DNA of 40,678 bases from an uncultured Clostridia bacterium (GCA_946538615.1 CAMNGW010000007.1:1-40678); one strand, 5' to 3'; shown: positions 1 to 8,222, counted from the first letter of the stretch. Translations and numbers: made by a program. The notes: generated by a model not told the origin, from the letters alone.

Positions 1-1096
1 AGATCCTGATCTGCTGCGGACAGACCTGCTCACAGCTGCGGCACTGCAGGCAGGCCGAGGGCTGTTTGTCAGGGGAGAGCGCACTGAGGGCCATGGGGGC
101 GATAAAGCCTCCGCCGGTAAAGGCGTGCTCATTATACAGGGAGATAAGGTGGGGGATGTCCAGACCCTGGGGACAGTGGCTCACGCAGTAGTGGCAGGCG
201 GTGCAGGGGACGGTCCCCACGGAGAGCATCTGCCTGGCAATGTCCAGAAGCGCTGCCATCTCTGTGTCGCTGAGCTTTTTCTCCTCTGAGAAGGTGGCCA
301 GGTTCTTTTCCAGCTGCTCCTGGGTGGACATGCCCGACAGGATCATGGTGACGGAAGGGATGCTCTGCAGGAAGCGGAAGGCCCAGGCGGGGATTTCCTC
401 ATCCGGACGGAGCGTTTTCAGGGTCTGTTCGTGCTGGGGCAGGAGATGGGCCAGCTTGCCGCCCCTGAGCGGTTCCATGACCCAGACTGGGATGTTCCAT
501 TTCTTAAGCAGTTCCACTTTTTCCTTTCCTTGCTGGAAGGTCCAGTCCAGGAAGTTCAGCTGGAGCTGGCAGAACTCCATATCCTTGCCGTAGGCGTCCA
601 GGAAGCGCCTGAGTGTTTCCAGGCTGCCGTGGCAGGAAAAGCCCAGGTGACGGATGCGGCCCTCCCGCTTCTGCTCCATGAGATAGCTGTAGATGCCGTA
701 TTTCTCATCGTCAAGATAGGCGTCAATATTCATCTCGCAGACATTGTGGAAAAGATAGAAGTCAAAGTAATCCACCTGGAGCTTCTCCAGCTGTCTGGGG
801 AAGATTTCCTTGACTTTTCCCCAGTTCCCGGCATCGTAGCCGGGGAACTTGGTGGCCAGATGGAAGCTGTCCCTGGGGTAGGCGGACAGGGCGGCGCCGA
901 GGACGGTTTCAGAGTTCTCCCCGTGATAGCCCCAGGCGGTATCGTAGTAATTGATGCCGTTTTTCATGGCTGTATCCACCATGCGGCGCGCAGCTGCTTC
1001 GTCAATGCGGCTGTCGTCCCCGTCAATCACTGGCAGGCGCATGGCGCCAAAGCCCAATGCGGACAGTTTTTCGCCCTGAAATTCTCTGTAAATCAT
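1..1096 (-). CDS. Aldo/keto reductase with C-terminal 4Fe-4S ferredoxin domain (3' end cut by window)
   Basis: This gene is not in the ORF track because its stop lies outside the window; I translated it from the reverse strand. It starts MIYREFQGEKLSALGFGAMR. The aldo/keto reductase tetrad is visible as D52, Y57 (in YYDTAWGY), K83 (ATKFPGY) and H117 (DFYLFHN), so it should be an NAD(P)H-dependent oxidoreductase. The C-terminal part carries CTACHYCVSHCP and then CLQCRSCEQVCP, two ferredoxin-type cysteine clusters, as in the Fe-S-fused branch of the family. About 365 residues are present, close to full length. The start is supported by GAGGAGG upstream and lies 16 nt after the stop of the 73-aa gene, so the two form an operon. 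The substrate cannot be told. Confidence 0.93.
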   Translation of the reverse strand, partial: MIYREFQGEKLSALGFGAMRLPVIDGDDSRIDEAAARRMVDTAMKNGINYYDTAWGYHGENSETVLGAALSAYPRDSFHLATKFPGYDAGNWGKVKEIFPRQLEKLQVDYFDFYLFHNVCEMNIDAYLDDEKYGIYSYLMEQKREGRIRHLGFSCHGSLETLRRFLDAYGKDMEFCQLQLNFLDWTFQQGKEKVELLKKWNIPVWVMEPLRGGKLAHLLPQHEQTLKTLRPDEEIPAWAFRFLQSIPSVTMILSGMSTQEQLEKNLATFSEEKKLSDTEMAALLDIARQMLSVGTVPCTACHYCVSHCPQGLDIPHLISLYNEHAFTGGGFIAPMALSALSPDKQPSACLQCRSCEQVCPQQIRI

Positions 1097-1112
1097 CTTT
1101 GTTTCCTCCTCG

Positions 1113-1334
1113 TCAGCCCATCCGGGCCTGCTGCCTGTGGATCAGAAAGTCCATCCGGTCCACTCTCTTCTGGCTCGCATGCATTTCATCCATAAGGGTA
1201 CAGCGCCGTTTTCTCATCTGGAACAGCATTTCGGTATATCTGCCTGCTTCATACAGGGAACAGATCATGGCTGCAGTTTCAGGGTCGCACCCGGCATCTG
1301 TCAGCTCCTGTGTGAATTCTTCCGTTCCTGTCAT
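1113..1334 (-). CDS. Small conserved protein (73 aa), companion of the aldo/keto reductase
   Basis: This is a short charged helical protein with two cysteines in the N-terminal half (DAGCDPETAAMIC) and a basic middle (RKRRCTLMDEMHASQKRVDRMDFLI). It looks like the small uncharacterised proteins often found in Clostridia next to aldo/keto reductases or regulators, with a pattern of Cys-Leu-Tyr-Glu-Ala-Gly then Leu-Leu-Asp-Glu-Leu-His. It has a good GTGAGGAGG ribosome site and sits first in the leftward operon, directly downstream of the divergent promoter. No function is known to me. The gene call is well supported by the ribosome site, the spacing and the composition. Confidence 0.75.
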   Translation of the reverse strand: MTGTEEFTQELTDAGCDPETAAMICSLYEAGRYTEMLFQMRKRRCTLMDEMHASQKRVDRMDFLIHRQQARMG

Positions 1335-1374
1335 GTTTTCGGAGCCTCCTCACTACAGGATCTTCAGCACTTGC

Positions 1375-1403
1375 ATTGTAAGTCCTTGATAAGATTTAAG
1401 CAA
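1375..1403 (-). promoter_or_regulatory. Predicted sigma-A promoter of the aldo/keto reductase operon
   Basis: Read on the minus strand, TTGCTT and TACAAT are separated by 17 bases, about 40 bases before the small-protein start. It overlaps the rightward LysR promoter, so the two transcription events are likely to be mutually influenced. Confidence 0.55.
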
Positions 1404-1414
1404 ATAATTATAAT
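1386..1414 (+). promoter_or_regulatory. Predicted sigma-A promoter of the LysR gene and following train
   Basis: TTGATA and a perfect TATAAT are separated by 17 bases, about 58 bases upstream of the chosen LysR start. It overlaps the opposite-strand promoter at 1375-1403. A LysR protein bound here could repress itself and activate the divergent operon, which is the classic layout of the family. Confidence 0.65.
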
Positions 1415-1471
1415 TCATTTCATGATATGCAAAAAATGTATGCCATGATATTTCAGCAAAGAGGTAAAGGA

Positions 1472-2353
1472 ATGGAGATCCGGACACTGCGCTATTTTCT
1501 GACGGTGGCAAGGGAAGAAAACATGACCCATGCTGCGGAGCTTCTGCATGTGACACAGCCAACCCTCTCCAGGGCCCTCCGGGGGCTTGAGGAGGAGCTG
1601 GGCAAAAAGCTCTTCATCCGTCACAGTTTCAGCATACAGCTGACAGAAGAGGGGAGACTCCTGCGCAGCCGCGCAGAGGACCTTGTCACAATGGCTGACA
1701 AGATTGAACAGGAATTTTTTTCCCTGGACGATATCACGGGGGGCGATCTGTACCTTGGGCTGGCAGAATCCTATCAGATCCGCCACCTGGCCAAGGAGAT
1801 CCGCAATTTCAAGAGCCGCTTCCCCGGCCTCAGGTACCACATCACCAGCGGGGACACCGAACAGGTGACGGAAAAGCTTGACAAGGGCCTTCTGGATTTT
1901 GCCGTGGTCTGCGAATCCCCGGATACCCAGAAATATGGGTCCATCATGTTCCCGCAGGGAGACATCTGGGGCCTTGTTCTGCCGGAGGATGCCCCTTTGG
2001 CCCAAAAAGCATCCATCTGTGCTTCCGATCTGATCGGGGTTCCTCTGTTCACTTCCAGACAGGGCTGGGAGGGCGATATCCGCGGCTGGGCCGGCGAGGT
2101 GTTTGACAGTCTGCAGCTGGAAGGATCCTTCCGCCTGGCCTATAACGCCTCCGTGTTTGTCCGGGAGGGACTGGGGTACCAGCTGACATTTGAGCACCTC
2201 GTTGACGGGGCGGACGGGCTCGTGTTCCGTCCGTTATCTCCGAGACTGGAAGCGGACCTGTACCTGATCTGGGACCGCTACCGGACGTTCACGCCGCTGG
2301 CCGAACGGTTCCTGAAACAGATCAGGGAACATTTTGCGGATCGGGGAACATAA
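1472..2353 (+). CDS. LysR-family transcriptional regulator
   Basis: The N-terminal winged helix-turn-helix is typical (MEIRTLRYFLTVAREENMTHAAELLHVTQPTLSRALRGLEEELGKKLF), followed by a substrate-binding-like effector domain with LYLGLAES near residue 92. Length is 293 aa, normal for the family. The ORF track starts 15 codons earlier, but the internal ATG at 1472 follows AGAGGTAAAGGA and gives the family-typical MEIRTLRYF start. It is divergent from the aldo/keto reductase operon, the most likely target. It also heads a rightward train whose next gene begins 23 nt after its stop, so it may be cotranscribed with the hypothetical gene, the MATE exporter and the CRISPR-like genes. The inducer is unknown. 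Confidence 0.93.
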   Translation: MEIRTLRYFLTVAREENMTHAAELLHVTQPTLSRALRGLEEELGKKLFIRHSFSIQLTEEGRLLRSRAEDLVTMADKIEQEFFSLDDITGGDLYLGLAESYQIRHLAKEIRNFKSRFPGLRYHITSGDTEQVTEKLDKGLLDFAVVCESPDTQKYGSIMFPQGDIWGLVLPEDAPLAQKASICASDLIGVPLFTSRQGWEGDIRGWAGEVFDSLQLEGSFRLAYNASVFVREGLGYQLTFEHLVDGADGLVFRPLSPRLEADLYLIWDRYRTFTPLAERFLKQIREHFADRGT

Positions 2354-2376
2354 GCTCAGGAAAGGATACAGCAGGA

Positions 2377-3105
2377 ATGTTGTCTGTAAGCATTACGATA
2401 CGCCGCATGGATTATGAGGGAACACTGCGCTCCGTTTTCCCTGCCCTTTCAGGCAGGGTACGTGAGATGGACCCGGAGAGCCATCTGATCATACGGCTCT
2501 TCCAGCATCTGGGCGATGCCGCACTGCCGGTCCTCCTTGGCGTTATGCGGAAACTGGAAACCGGGACAAAAAACGAGCTCCTGGTCCGCACCCTGAATGC
2601 CTGCGGGCCGGAACTCAGGGAAAAGCTTGATGAGGAGCTCAGGAAAGACCCCTTTGGCAGGTGCTTTTCAGAGGGCGGCATGGAGGTGACAAATGAAGAC
2701 GGCATCCTCCTGCACTTCCGTCACGTTGAGGTGGACTATGCTGCGCTGCTGAAAAATGACCAGGTCCAGGACCTGATATCCGGCCATCTCGGGAGGTTCT
2801 CGTCCCTGGCACGGAAGGCTGCGGACCTCGCGGCGGCGCATGCACCGGACTCTCTGGAGAAAACGGTGCTGACCCTGCTGTGGAGAGACGACAATAAAGA
2901 AAGACTGAAGGCCGTGCTCGGGCACGTGCTTGACGTGAACGGCATCCATCTTGAAATCGGAGAGATCCGCATTGTACAGGAGGAAGATCCGCATGAGGAG
3001 GCGGCCGGGACAGCACGGCCCTTTGTGCTGACACCCGGGATGGAGGACGACATCCTGTCTGCACTTGCTGCGTACCTGCGTGAGCAGGTGTCCCATGAAC
3101 CATGA
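2377..3105 (+). CDS. Hypothetical protein (242 aa), family not recognised
   Basis: The protein is soluble with no signal peptide or membrane segment. It is mixed alpha/beta, with an N-terminal helical part (REMDPESHLIIRLFQHLGDAALPVLLGVMRKLE) and a middle stretch with hydrophobic strands (GILLHFRHVEVDYAALL). There are no evident nucleotide-binding or catalytic motifs. The start has a modest AGCAGGA just before it. It lies 23 nt after LysR and 48 nt before the MATE gene, so it belongs to the same train. It shows no RAMP glycine loops, so I do not read it as a Cas7 or Cas5 protein. It could be a small Cas11-like subunit given its position, but nothing in the sequence proves that. Confidence 0.7.
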   Translation: MLSVSITIRRMDYEGTLRSVFPALSGRVREMDPESHLIIRLFQHLGDAALPVLLGVMRKLETGTKNELLVRTLNACGPELREKLDEELRKDPFGRCFSEGGMEVTNEDGILLHFRHVEVDYAALLKNDQVQDLISGHLGRFSSLARKAADLAAAHAPDSLEKTVLTLLWRDDNKERLKAVLGHVLDVNGIHLEIGEIRIVQEEDPHEEAAGTARPFVLTPGMEDDILSALAAYLREQVSHEP

Positions 3106-3153
3106 GGGGTGCCGCAGCGCCCCTGATCCAGGACAAGGTAAGGTGAGGCACAC

Positions 3154-4488
3154 ATGTTGAAGAAAAAGGCAGGGGAAGTGCTGCGCATCGCCGCCCCTGC
3201 GGTGCTGGAAAGTCTTGTCAGTGTCGTGATCGCGTCCATCGACACGAAGATGATCTCCTCTCTGGGCAAGGGTGCGATTTCCGCAGTCTCGTTTACCACG
3301 CAGCCAAAGCTCATCTTCTTCTCTATTTTTTTCGCACTGGGGACAACCGTCTCCATGTTCGTGTCCCAGGCTTACGGGAAGAAGGACAAAGAAGAGGCGA
3401 ATGCCTATCTGATCACGGTCCTGCGTCTTGCCGTGGCCATATCGCTGGGGCTTGGCGCGGCGCTGTTTTTCCTCGCACGGCCGGTTATGGTCCTGTGCAA
3501 CAGGCAGAGTGACACGCTGGAGATGTCCGTCACATTTTTCAGGATCCTCATGGCGTTTTCTCTGTTCCAGGCGGTATCTGTCATCCTCAACGCAGCGCTG
3601 CGGGGGATCGGGAGGACCGGGGTGACACTGGTCTCGAATATAGCCATGGGCGCTGTGGACATCGTGGTCAACTATCTGCTTATTGAGGGCCACGCGGGCT
3701 TTCCCCGTCTGGAGGTTGCCGGCGATGCCATTGCCACCGTGATGGGCAGCGCAGCGGCCTGTGCCGTCAGCCTGGCTGCCATTTTACAGGGAGACGGCTT
3801 TCTGAGCCTTCGCGGTTTTTTTTCGTGCCGCCGCAGCGCGGCGGAGGATATGCGCAGGAACATAAGGGTCAAGGCGGGCAATGTCATTGCTGAGAACCTG
3901 TTCACACGTGTGGGTTTCCTGCTCTCGAGCATTATTCTGTCAGGCCTGGACTCCTCTGAAACAGCGGTCTACCATGTGGGCATGATCCTGCTCAACTATT
4001 CCTTTGCCTTCGGCGACGGCATCCAGAGTGCCGTGGTGGCACTGACCGGCAGGAGCATGGGGGCGGCCCGGTACGATGAGCTGAGAGCCTATCTGCGGAT
4101 CTGTGAGGTCATAGGAATGGTATGTTCCCTGTGCCTCAGCGTGCTCTATGTGGCCGGTTCCGGCTGGTTCTTCAGTCAGTTTTTCACGCAGGCACAGGAT
4201 ATCCGTACAGGCTTTGCCACAAGCTGCATTGCGGCTGTGCTTACGTTTCTGCAGATCATCCGCATTGTCCATATCGGGGGGATGCGGGGCATGGGAGAGG
4301 TCCAGGACCCGAGGCGCATTGCGACCCTGTGCGTATTTATCCTCAACCCGGCATGCAGTGTGCTGTTTACCGCCGTGTTCCCTTTCGGGATCTGGGGCAT
4401 ATGGGCAGCTTCGGTGGTCACGCAGGCTGTCTGGTTCATCATGGGGACAGTAAAATGCAGGAAGCACCTGGCCGGGATGGGGACATAA
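3154..4488 (+). CDS. MATE-family multidrug/metabolite exporter
   Basis: This 444-aa integral membrane protein has about twelve hydrophobic segments and the MATE layout of two similar halves. It begins with a short cytoplasmic stretch (AGEVLRIAAPAVLESLVSVVIASIDTKMIS), and the motif region AVSFTTQPKLIFFSIFFALGTTVSMFVSQAYG matches the first half of the fold. The family exports cationic drugs or metabolites in exchange for sodium ions or protons. The start is supported by AAGGTGAGG. It lies 16 nt before the Cas10-like gene, so it is likely cotranscribed with it. Whether it has anything to do with that module or is simply an older operon member is unknown. Confidence 0.93.
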   Translation: MLKKKAGEVLRIAAPAVLESLVSVVIASIDTKMISSLGKGAISAVSFTTQPKLIFFSIFFALGTTVSMFVSQAYGKKDKEEANAYLITVLRLAVAISLGLGAALFFLARPVMVLCNRQSDTLEMSVTFFRILMAFSLFQAVSVILNAALRGIGRTGVTLVSNIAMGAVDIVVNYLLIEGHAGFPRLEVAGDAIATVMGSAAACAVSLAAILQGDGFLSLRGFFSCRRSAAEDMRRNIRVKAGNVIAENLFTRVGFLLSSIILSGLDSSETAVYHVGMILLNYSFAFGDGIQSAVVALTGRSMGAARYDELRAYLRICEVIGMVCSLCLSVLYVAGSGWFFSQFFTQAQDIRTGFATSCIAAVLTFLQIIRIVHIGGMRGMGEVQDPRRIATLCVFILNPACSVLFTAVFPFGIWGIWAASVVTQAVWFIMGTVKCRKHLAGMGT

Positions 4489-4504
4489 AGAAAGGAACGG
4501 GCAT

Positions 4505-6046
4505 ATGGAAAGGACGTTAATGGACAGGGAGGTCCTCTGCATTCTGGATACCAGACAGATCCAGAGGTACATGTTCCATACCAATACATATATTGATACG
4601 CTCGGGGGAAGCGATCTGCTGACCCACATCCTCCGGGATGCGATTCTCTTCGCGCTTACCCATATCGACACGCCCCTTTCTGAAGATGAATATGATATTT
4701 CCGATGAGGCAGATATCAGCTGCATACCCTATTTCACATCAGATCAGATCAGGTTCCAGCTCATCATCTGTGCGGCTGGCAATGCGCTGTGCATTGTCCG
4801 GACGGGCTCGCTCGCGCAGAAAATCATCAGGAAGATATCAAGGTACTACCTTGAAACCGGCTATTCCCTGAATCTGGCTGCGGCAGCCATTGAAAAGACG
4901 GACAACATGGGGAACGATATCTTCTGTCTGTACCAGAAGCTGAACAGGATCAAGGCCGCTTCGGAGATATCCGATCCGGCAGAGGCTCTTCCGGTCGTGA
5001 TCCATGAGGCCCGCACAGGGGAGCCTGCAATCGGTTTTGACGAAGAAGCCGGCGATTATATTTCGAGGTCCTCCCAGCTGCGCCGCATTGAGGCGAAAAA
5101 ACGCGGGAAAGTGATAGGGCCCACGGAGATTATGACGGCAAAAGCAGCGGACGGGAAAGAGTACCTCGCCGTCATCCATGCCGACGGCAATAATCTGGGC
5201 ATCACGATCGGCAGTATCCTTCAGGCCACATCCGGGTATCAGGAAGGGATTCTGCTAAGGAGAAAAATCAACCGGAACATCACGACCGTGTACGGCAACG
5301 TGATGCGAAGGACCATCGGGGAACTGAAGGATTATTTTGTTTCCCTCGGTGAAAAGGCTGAAAATTTTCCCCTTGCTTTCCAGGTCATCCATCAGGCGGG
5401 GGACGATATCAACATTCTGTGCAGTGCATCGCTTGCTTTCCCTTTCCTCCGTTTTTTCTACCGCAATCTGGAAGGCTCCATGCTCTGGGACGATGGGAGA
5501 AGGAAAATCCCCCTGTATGTCTGTGCGGGCGTCTCCTTTGTGACTGTGGGCAGTACGTTCCACGCAGCGTTTATGCAAGCGGAGGAATGCTGCAAAAGCG
5601 CAAAGGCAGCGGCCAAAAAGGAAAGCAACCTCCGAAGCGGCCTTGCCGGCAACTGGATCGATTTTCAGGTCTGCGATGCCCCCAATGTGCAGGCGCTGGA
5701 CCTGCTCAGGGAGCGCTCCTATACGACCGCTTCCGGGGTCGATCTGATGATGAGGCCCTACTGCCTTGACAGGGAGGCAAAAGACTCGCCGTATGCTTTT
5801 GACAGGCTGATGGAGCGCGCATCAGCCCTGAAATCCGCGGGGCTTGACCAGAGACAGAGGAACATGGTGAAGGAAGCGTACCATTTTGGCCGGCTGGAAT
5901 TTGGCCAATGGGTCAGGTCGGCAAAAGCGCATGGACTGGATTTCACAGGTATGCTGGGATCACCTTTCTGTGCAGACGGGGACAGAAAGATGCATGCTGT
6001 CTGGTTCGATCCCGTGGAGATCATGGACTTTGTCCCTGAGAGGTAA
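4505..6046 (+). CDS. cas10: Cas10-like palm-domain protein without HD domain
   Basis: This 513-aa protein opens with LCILDTRQIQRYMFHTNTYIDTLGGSDLLTHI, the kind of N-terminus seen in Cas10/Cmr2 proteins after the HD domain. The palm domain follows: IHADGNNLG (D227) corresponds to the first metal-binding strand and HQAGDDINIL (A298-G299-D300-D301) to the GGDD motif, with the first glycine replaced by alanine. Both aspartates are kept, so cyclic oligoadenylate synthesis is possible. The C-terminal part is helical. There is no HD nuclease domain at the N-terminus, and the protein is shorter than typical type III-D Cas10. It lies 16 nt after the MATE gene and 3 nt before the Csx10-like gene. The family call rests on motifs and neighbours; the activity is inference. 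Confidence 0.8.
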   Translation: MERTLMDREVLCILDTRQIQRYMFHTNTYIDTLGGSDLLTHILRDAILFALTHIDTPLSEDEYDISDEADISCIPYFTSDQIRFQLIICAAGNALCIVRTGSLAQKIIRKISRYYLETGYSLNLAAAAIEKTDNMGNDIFCLYQKLNRIKAASEISDPAEALPVVIHEARTGEPAIGFDEEAGDYISRSSQLRRIEAKKRGKVIGPTEIMTAKAADGKEYLAVIHADGNNLGITIGSILQATSGYQEGILLRRKINRNITTVYGNVMRRTIGELKDYFVSLGEKAENFPLAFQVIHQAGDDINILCSASLAFPFLRFFYRNLEGSMLWDDGRRKIPLYVCAGVSFVTVGSTFHAAFMQAEECCKSAKAAAKKESNLRSGLAGNWIDFQVCDAPNVQALDLLRERSYTTASGVDLMMRPYCLDREAKDSPYAFDRLMERASALKSAGLDQRQRNMVKEAYHFGRLEFGQWVRSAKAHGLDFTGMLGSPFCADGDRKMHAVWFDPVEIMDFVPER

Positions 6047-6049
6047 TGT

Positions 6050-7810
6050 ATGCTGTATCTGGAAATCACAACAATCGGAGAAATGGCCTTTTCCCATTCC
6101 ATGAAGCTGGAAGAAGGATACCGTTTCGATATCCCTTTTGACGAAACTTCCCTCCCTTATATCCCACTGGCCGGCCTTCTCAGAAAGGAAGGGCTGCTGC
6201 CAGAAGGAACGGAGCTGAGCTTTGCCCATCCCAAGGGCTATGCAGGCATGGTGCGGAATGCGGACATGCTGCTTCGGAACTCGCCCGGCTGTGCCCGGTT
6301 CATCCGTGCATGCTTCACCAATGAGCGGTTTCTGAAAAAAGAGGGCTTCCGGGTGAGGACGCTCAAGGCAGGGCTGACGTTCCGGGCAGCACTCGTCCTG
6401 CCCAAGCATGGGGCGGAGCAGGCGCGGGCGGCACTGGAAAATATCTCGCATCTGGGGTTCACAGCGGAAGGGATCACCGGTGAGACGGTATTCAGGACCG
6501 TTGAGGATGAGCCGGCGATGGCTGGCGGGGCAGAGCTCCGCACGCTTTGCGACTATACAGCGCTGGAATATTCAGCCACGCTTTTTGCGCCGGCCTGCTT
6601 CCACGTGCCGTATGGGGACGGGCTGACAACAAGGCTGTACGTGCCGGGAGCTGTTATGATGCAGTACCTGCAGGGCCATATGGAACAGAAGGATGACACG
6701 GACTGGGAGTCCCTTCGCTTTTCCAATGCCTATATGGCAAGAAAGGGGGAGCGCCTTGTTCCGGTGCCCATGTCCATGGCCGTGATCAAACAGGACAAGC
6801 ACTCGCTCCGGTACCGGTTCGCTTCGGAAAGGGATCCCCGGCTGGTGGAGCAGGTCACCGGTCTGGACGGTGCGTTCACCGCTGATCTGGACACAAGCCT
6901 TGTCAGGCACACGACCCCGGCGACAGAGCACATCAGTGACGGGGAGGGCGGGCTCCTTGATGCGCTGAGCGCCGGGCAGAGCTTCCGGGGAATGATATAC
7001 GGAAAAGATGGAGACCTCCGCCGACTCGCGCAATGGATGGGGGAAAATCCGGTCTTCCATGTGGGAAAGCTTTCGGACACCGGCTTCGGGGAGATGTACT
7101 GTAAGGTGGAACGGCTCCTGGAGAGGGAGGTCCCGCTCGAGGCGCCTTCACGCATGTTTGACGTGCTGTGCGTTTCAGATGTGCTGCTCCTCAACAGCAG
7201 AGGGATGAACGTCTTCAGTGCGGAGGACCTTGTGGAAGAACTGGAGCACAGGCTTGGCGCGCCCGGAAGGCTGAGGATTGTCAACAGATATACCGGGGTG
7301 CACCGCGATTTCAGTGAGAACCCGCGCTGGGGGAGAGACAACCCGACAGTGCGTTTTCTGGCCAAAGGCTCAACGGTGCGCGTGGGAACCGCAGACGGCG
7401 GGTACATCGATATTTCGCCCATCAGGCACTGCTTTGTGGGGGAGAGGAACGCGGAGGGATACGGTGAGATTTGCGTGTTCCAGGCAGGGGAGCAGTATTA
7501 TCGGCACGCGGCCAATCTGCCTCCGGAAAGGTACCAGGTGGATTACCCCATCAGCATGCAGCTGGCCCAGATCGGCGCCCGTTTTACACAGAAGGTGATC
7601 CTGGACATGCTGCACAGCCGGATCAGGGGCCTGGGGGCAGCGGACCGCGAGGAACATCAGAGGGGGATCTCTGCGGATGAACTGATGCCTGCCGATCTTC
7701 TGGCATTTCTGAAGGAAAACTATGATCCGGAGCTATCTGATGAGACAGTCAGGGCGTGGTACCGGGAAGGATTGGAGGAAAACAGTGATGAATGGGATTT
7801 CCATTGGTAA
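6050..7810 (+). CDS. csx10: Csx10-like double-RAMP protein of type III-D kind
   Basis: This is a 586-aa protein. The N-terminal RAMP fold begins MLYLEITTIGEMAFS and has YIPLAGLLRKEG near residue 37, in the place of the usual PYIPGSxLKGxLR strand. It continues with sulfur-poor alpha/beta sequence typical of the first Csx10 domain. A second RAMP unit has LVRHTTPATEHI near 285, then ALSAGQSFRGMIYG and the glycine loop VGKLSDTGFGEM near 336. A third glycine-rich loop, VGERNAEGYGE, is near 462, followed by a helical tail of about 100 residues. Csx10 is the Cas5-group subunit of type III-D complexes, which caps the crRNA 5' end. The gene is 3 nt after the Cas10-like gene and overlaps the next gene by 23 nt. 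It is longer than the roughly 400-500 aa I expect for the family. Confidence 0.75.
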   Translation: MLYLEITTIGEMAFSHSMKLEEGYRFDIPFDETSLPYIPLAGLLRKEGLLPEGTELSFAHPKGYAGMVRNADMLLRNSPGCARFIRACFTNERFLKKEGFRVRTLKAGLTFRAALVLPKHGAEQARAALENISHLGFTAEGITGETVFRTVEDEPAMAGGAELRTLCDYTALEYSATLFAPACFHVPYGDGLTTRLYVPGAVMMQYLQGHMEQKDDTDWESLRFSNAYMARKGERLVPVPMSMAVIKQDKHSLRYRFASERDPRLVEQVTGLDGAFTADLDTSLVRHTTPATEHISDGEGGLLDALSAGQSFRGMIYGKDGDLRRLAQWMGENPVFHVGKLSDTGFGEMYCKVERLLEREVPLEAPSRMFDVLCVSDVLLLNSRGMNVFSAEDLVEELEHRLGAPGRLRIVNRYTGVHRDFSENPRWGRDNPTVRFLAKGSTVRVGTADGGYIDISPIRHCFVGERNAEGYGEICVFQAGEQYYRHAANLPPERYQVDYPISMQLAQIGARFTQKVILDMLHSRIRGLGAADREEHQRGISADELMPADLLAFLKENYDPELSDETVRAWYREGLEENSDEWDFHW

Positions 7811-8192
7811 GCTGCCCCGCAAAGGCTTCGTGCTGGCCTACTTCCCGGACAGACTGGTTTTTTCACCTTATTGTGTGAAGGGGGAAGAACTTCTGACACA
7901 GGAAAAAGAACTTTTCGAAAAGGTCTGCCCGGATGAGTGCCATTTTTTTGATCATGATACAGAATACAGGCTGGTGCAGAGGCGTTCGAGAGGGGAAGTG
8001 ATTGAACTTGTCCTCACTGCCGATGAAGAGGAAGGGACCGATCCGGACCTTCTCTTTACAGAGGACGTTCTGGTCAGCAAGGAGTATACGGAAACCGGCA
8101 TGCCGGAGAAGCTGCGGGTGACCAGCCGCTACCGTTACTCGGACAACGATACCCTGATCCTTGACATGTACAGGATCAGCACGGTTGACTGA
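7788..8192 (+). CDS. Short Csx19-like protein (134 aa)
   Basis: The start is set at the internal ATG MNGISIGKLPRKGFVLAYF, which has GGAGG nine bases upstream inside the end of the Csx10-like gene (23-nt overlap); the ORF-track start is 22 codons too early. The pattern fits the Csx19 family of type III-D loci: a strand ending in a DR pair (VLAYFPDRLVF), then an acidic stretch with a recording strand (HDTEYRLVQRRS), a DxxLLFTEDVLVS segment, and a C-terminal RVTSRYRYSDNDTLILDMYRIS that resembles the closing rNYxxxD...YxDxR strand. At 134 aa it is shorter than usual Csx19. The role of Csx19 as a small accessory subunit of type III-D effectors is established only loosely. The assignment is moderate and rests mostly on position. 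Confidence 0.55.
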   Translation: MNGISIGKLPRKGFVLAYFPDRLVFSPYCVKGEELLTQEKELFEKVCPDECHFFDHDTEYRLVQRRSRGEVIELVLTADEEEGTDPDLLFTEDVLVSKEYTETGMPEKLRVTSRYRYSDNDTLILDMYRISTVD

Positions 8193-8222
8193 ATGGTTTT
8201 TGCGCTTTTTGTGAGGTGACGC

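Noticed and set aside
1418-1427. TTTCATGATA before lysR, identical to one operator variant of the fructan locus
   Set aside because: A single 10-base match far from the LacI gene is expected by chance and has no partner site.
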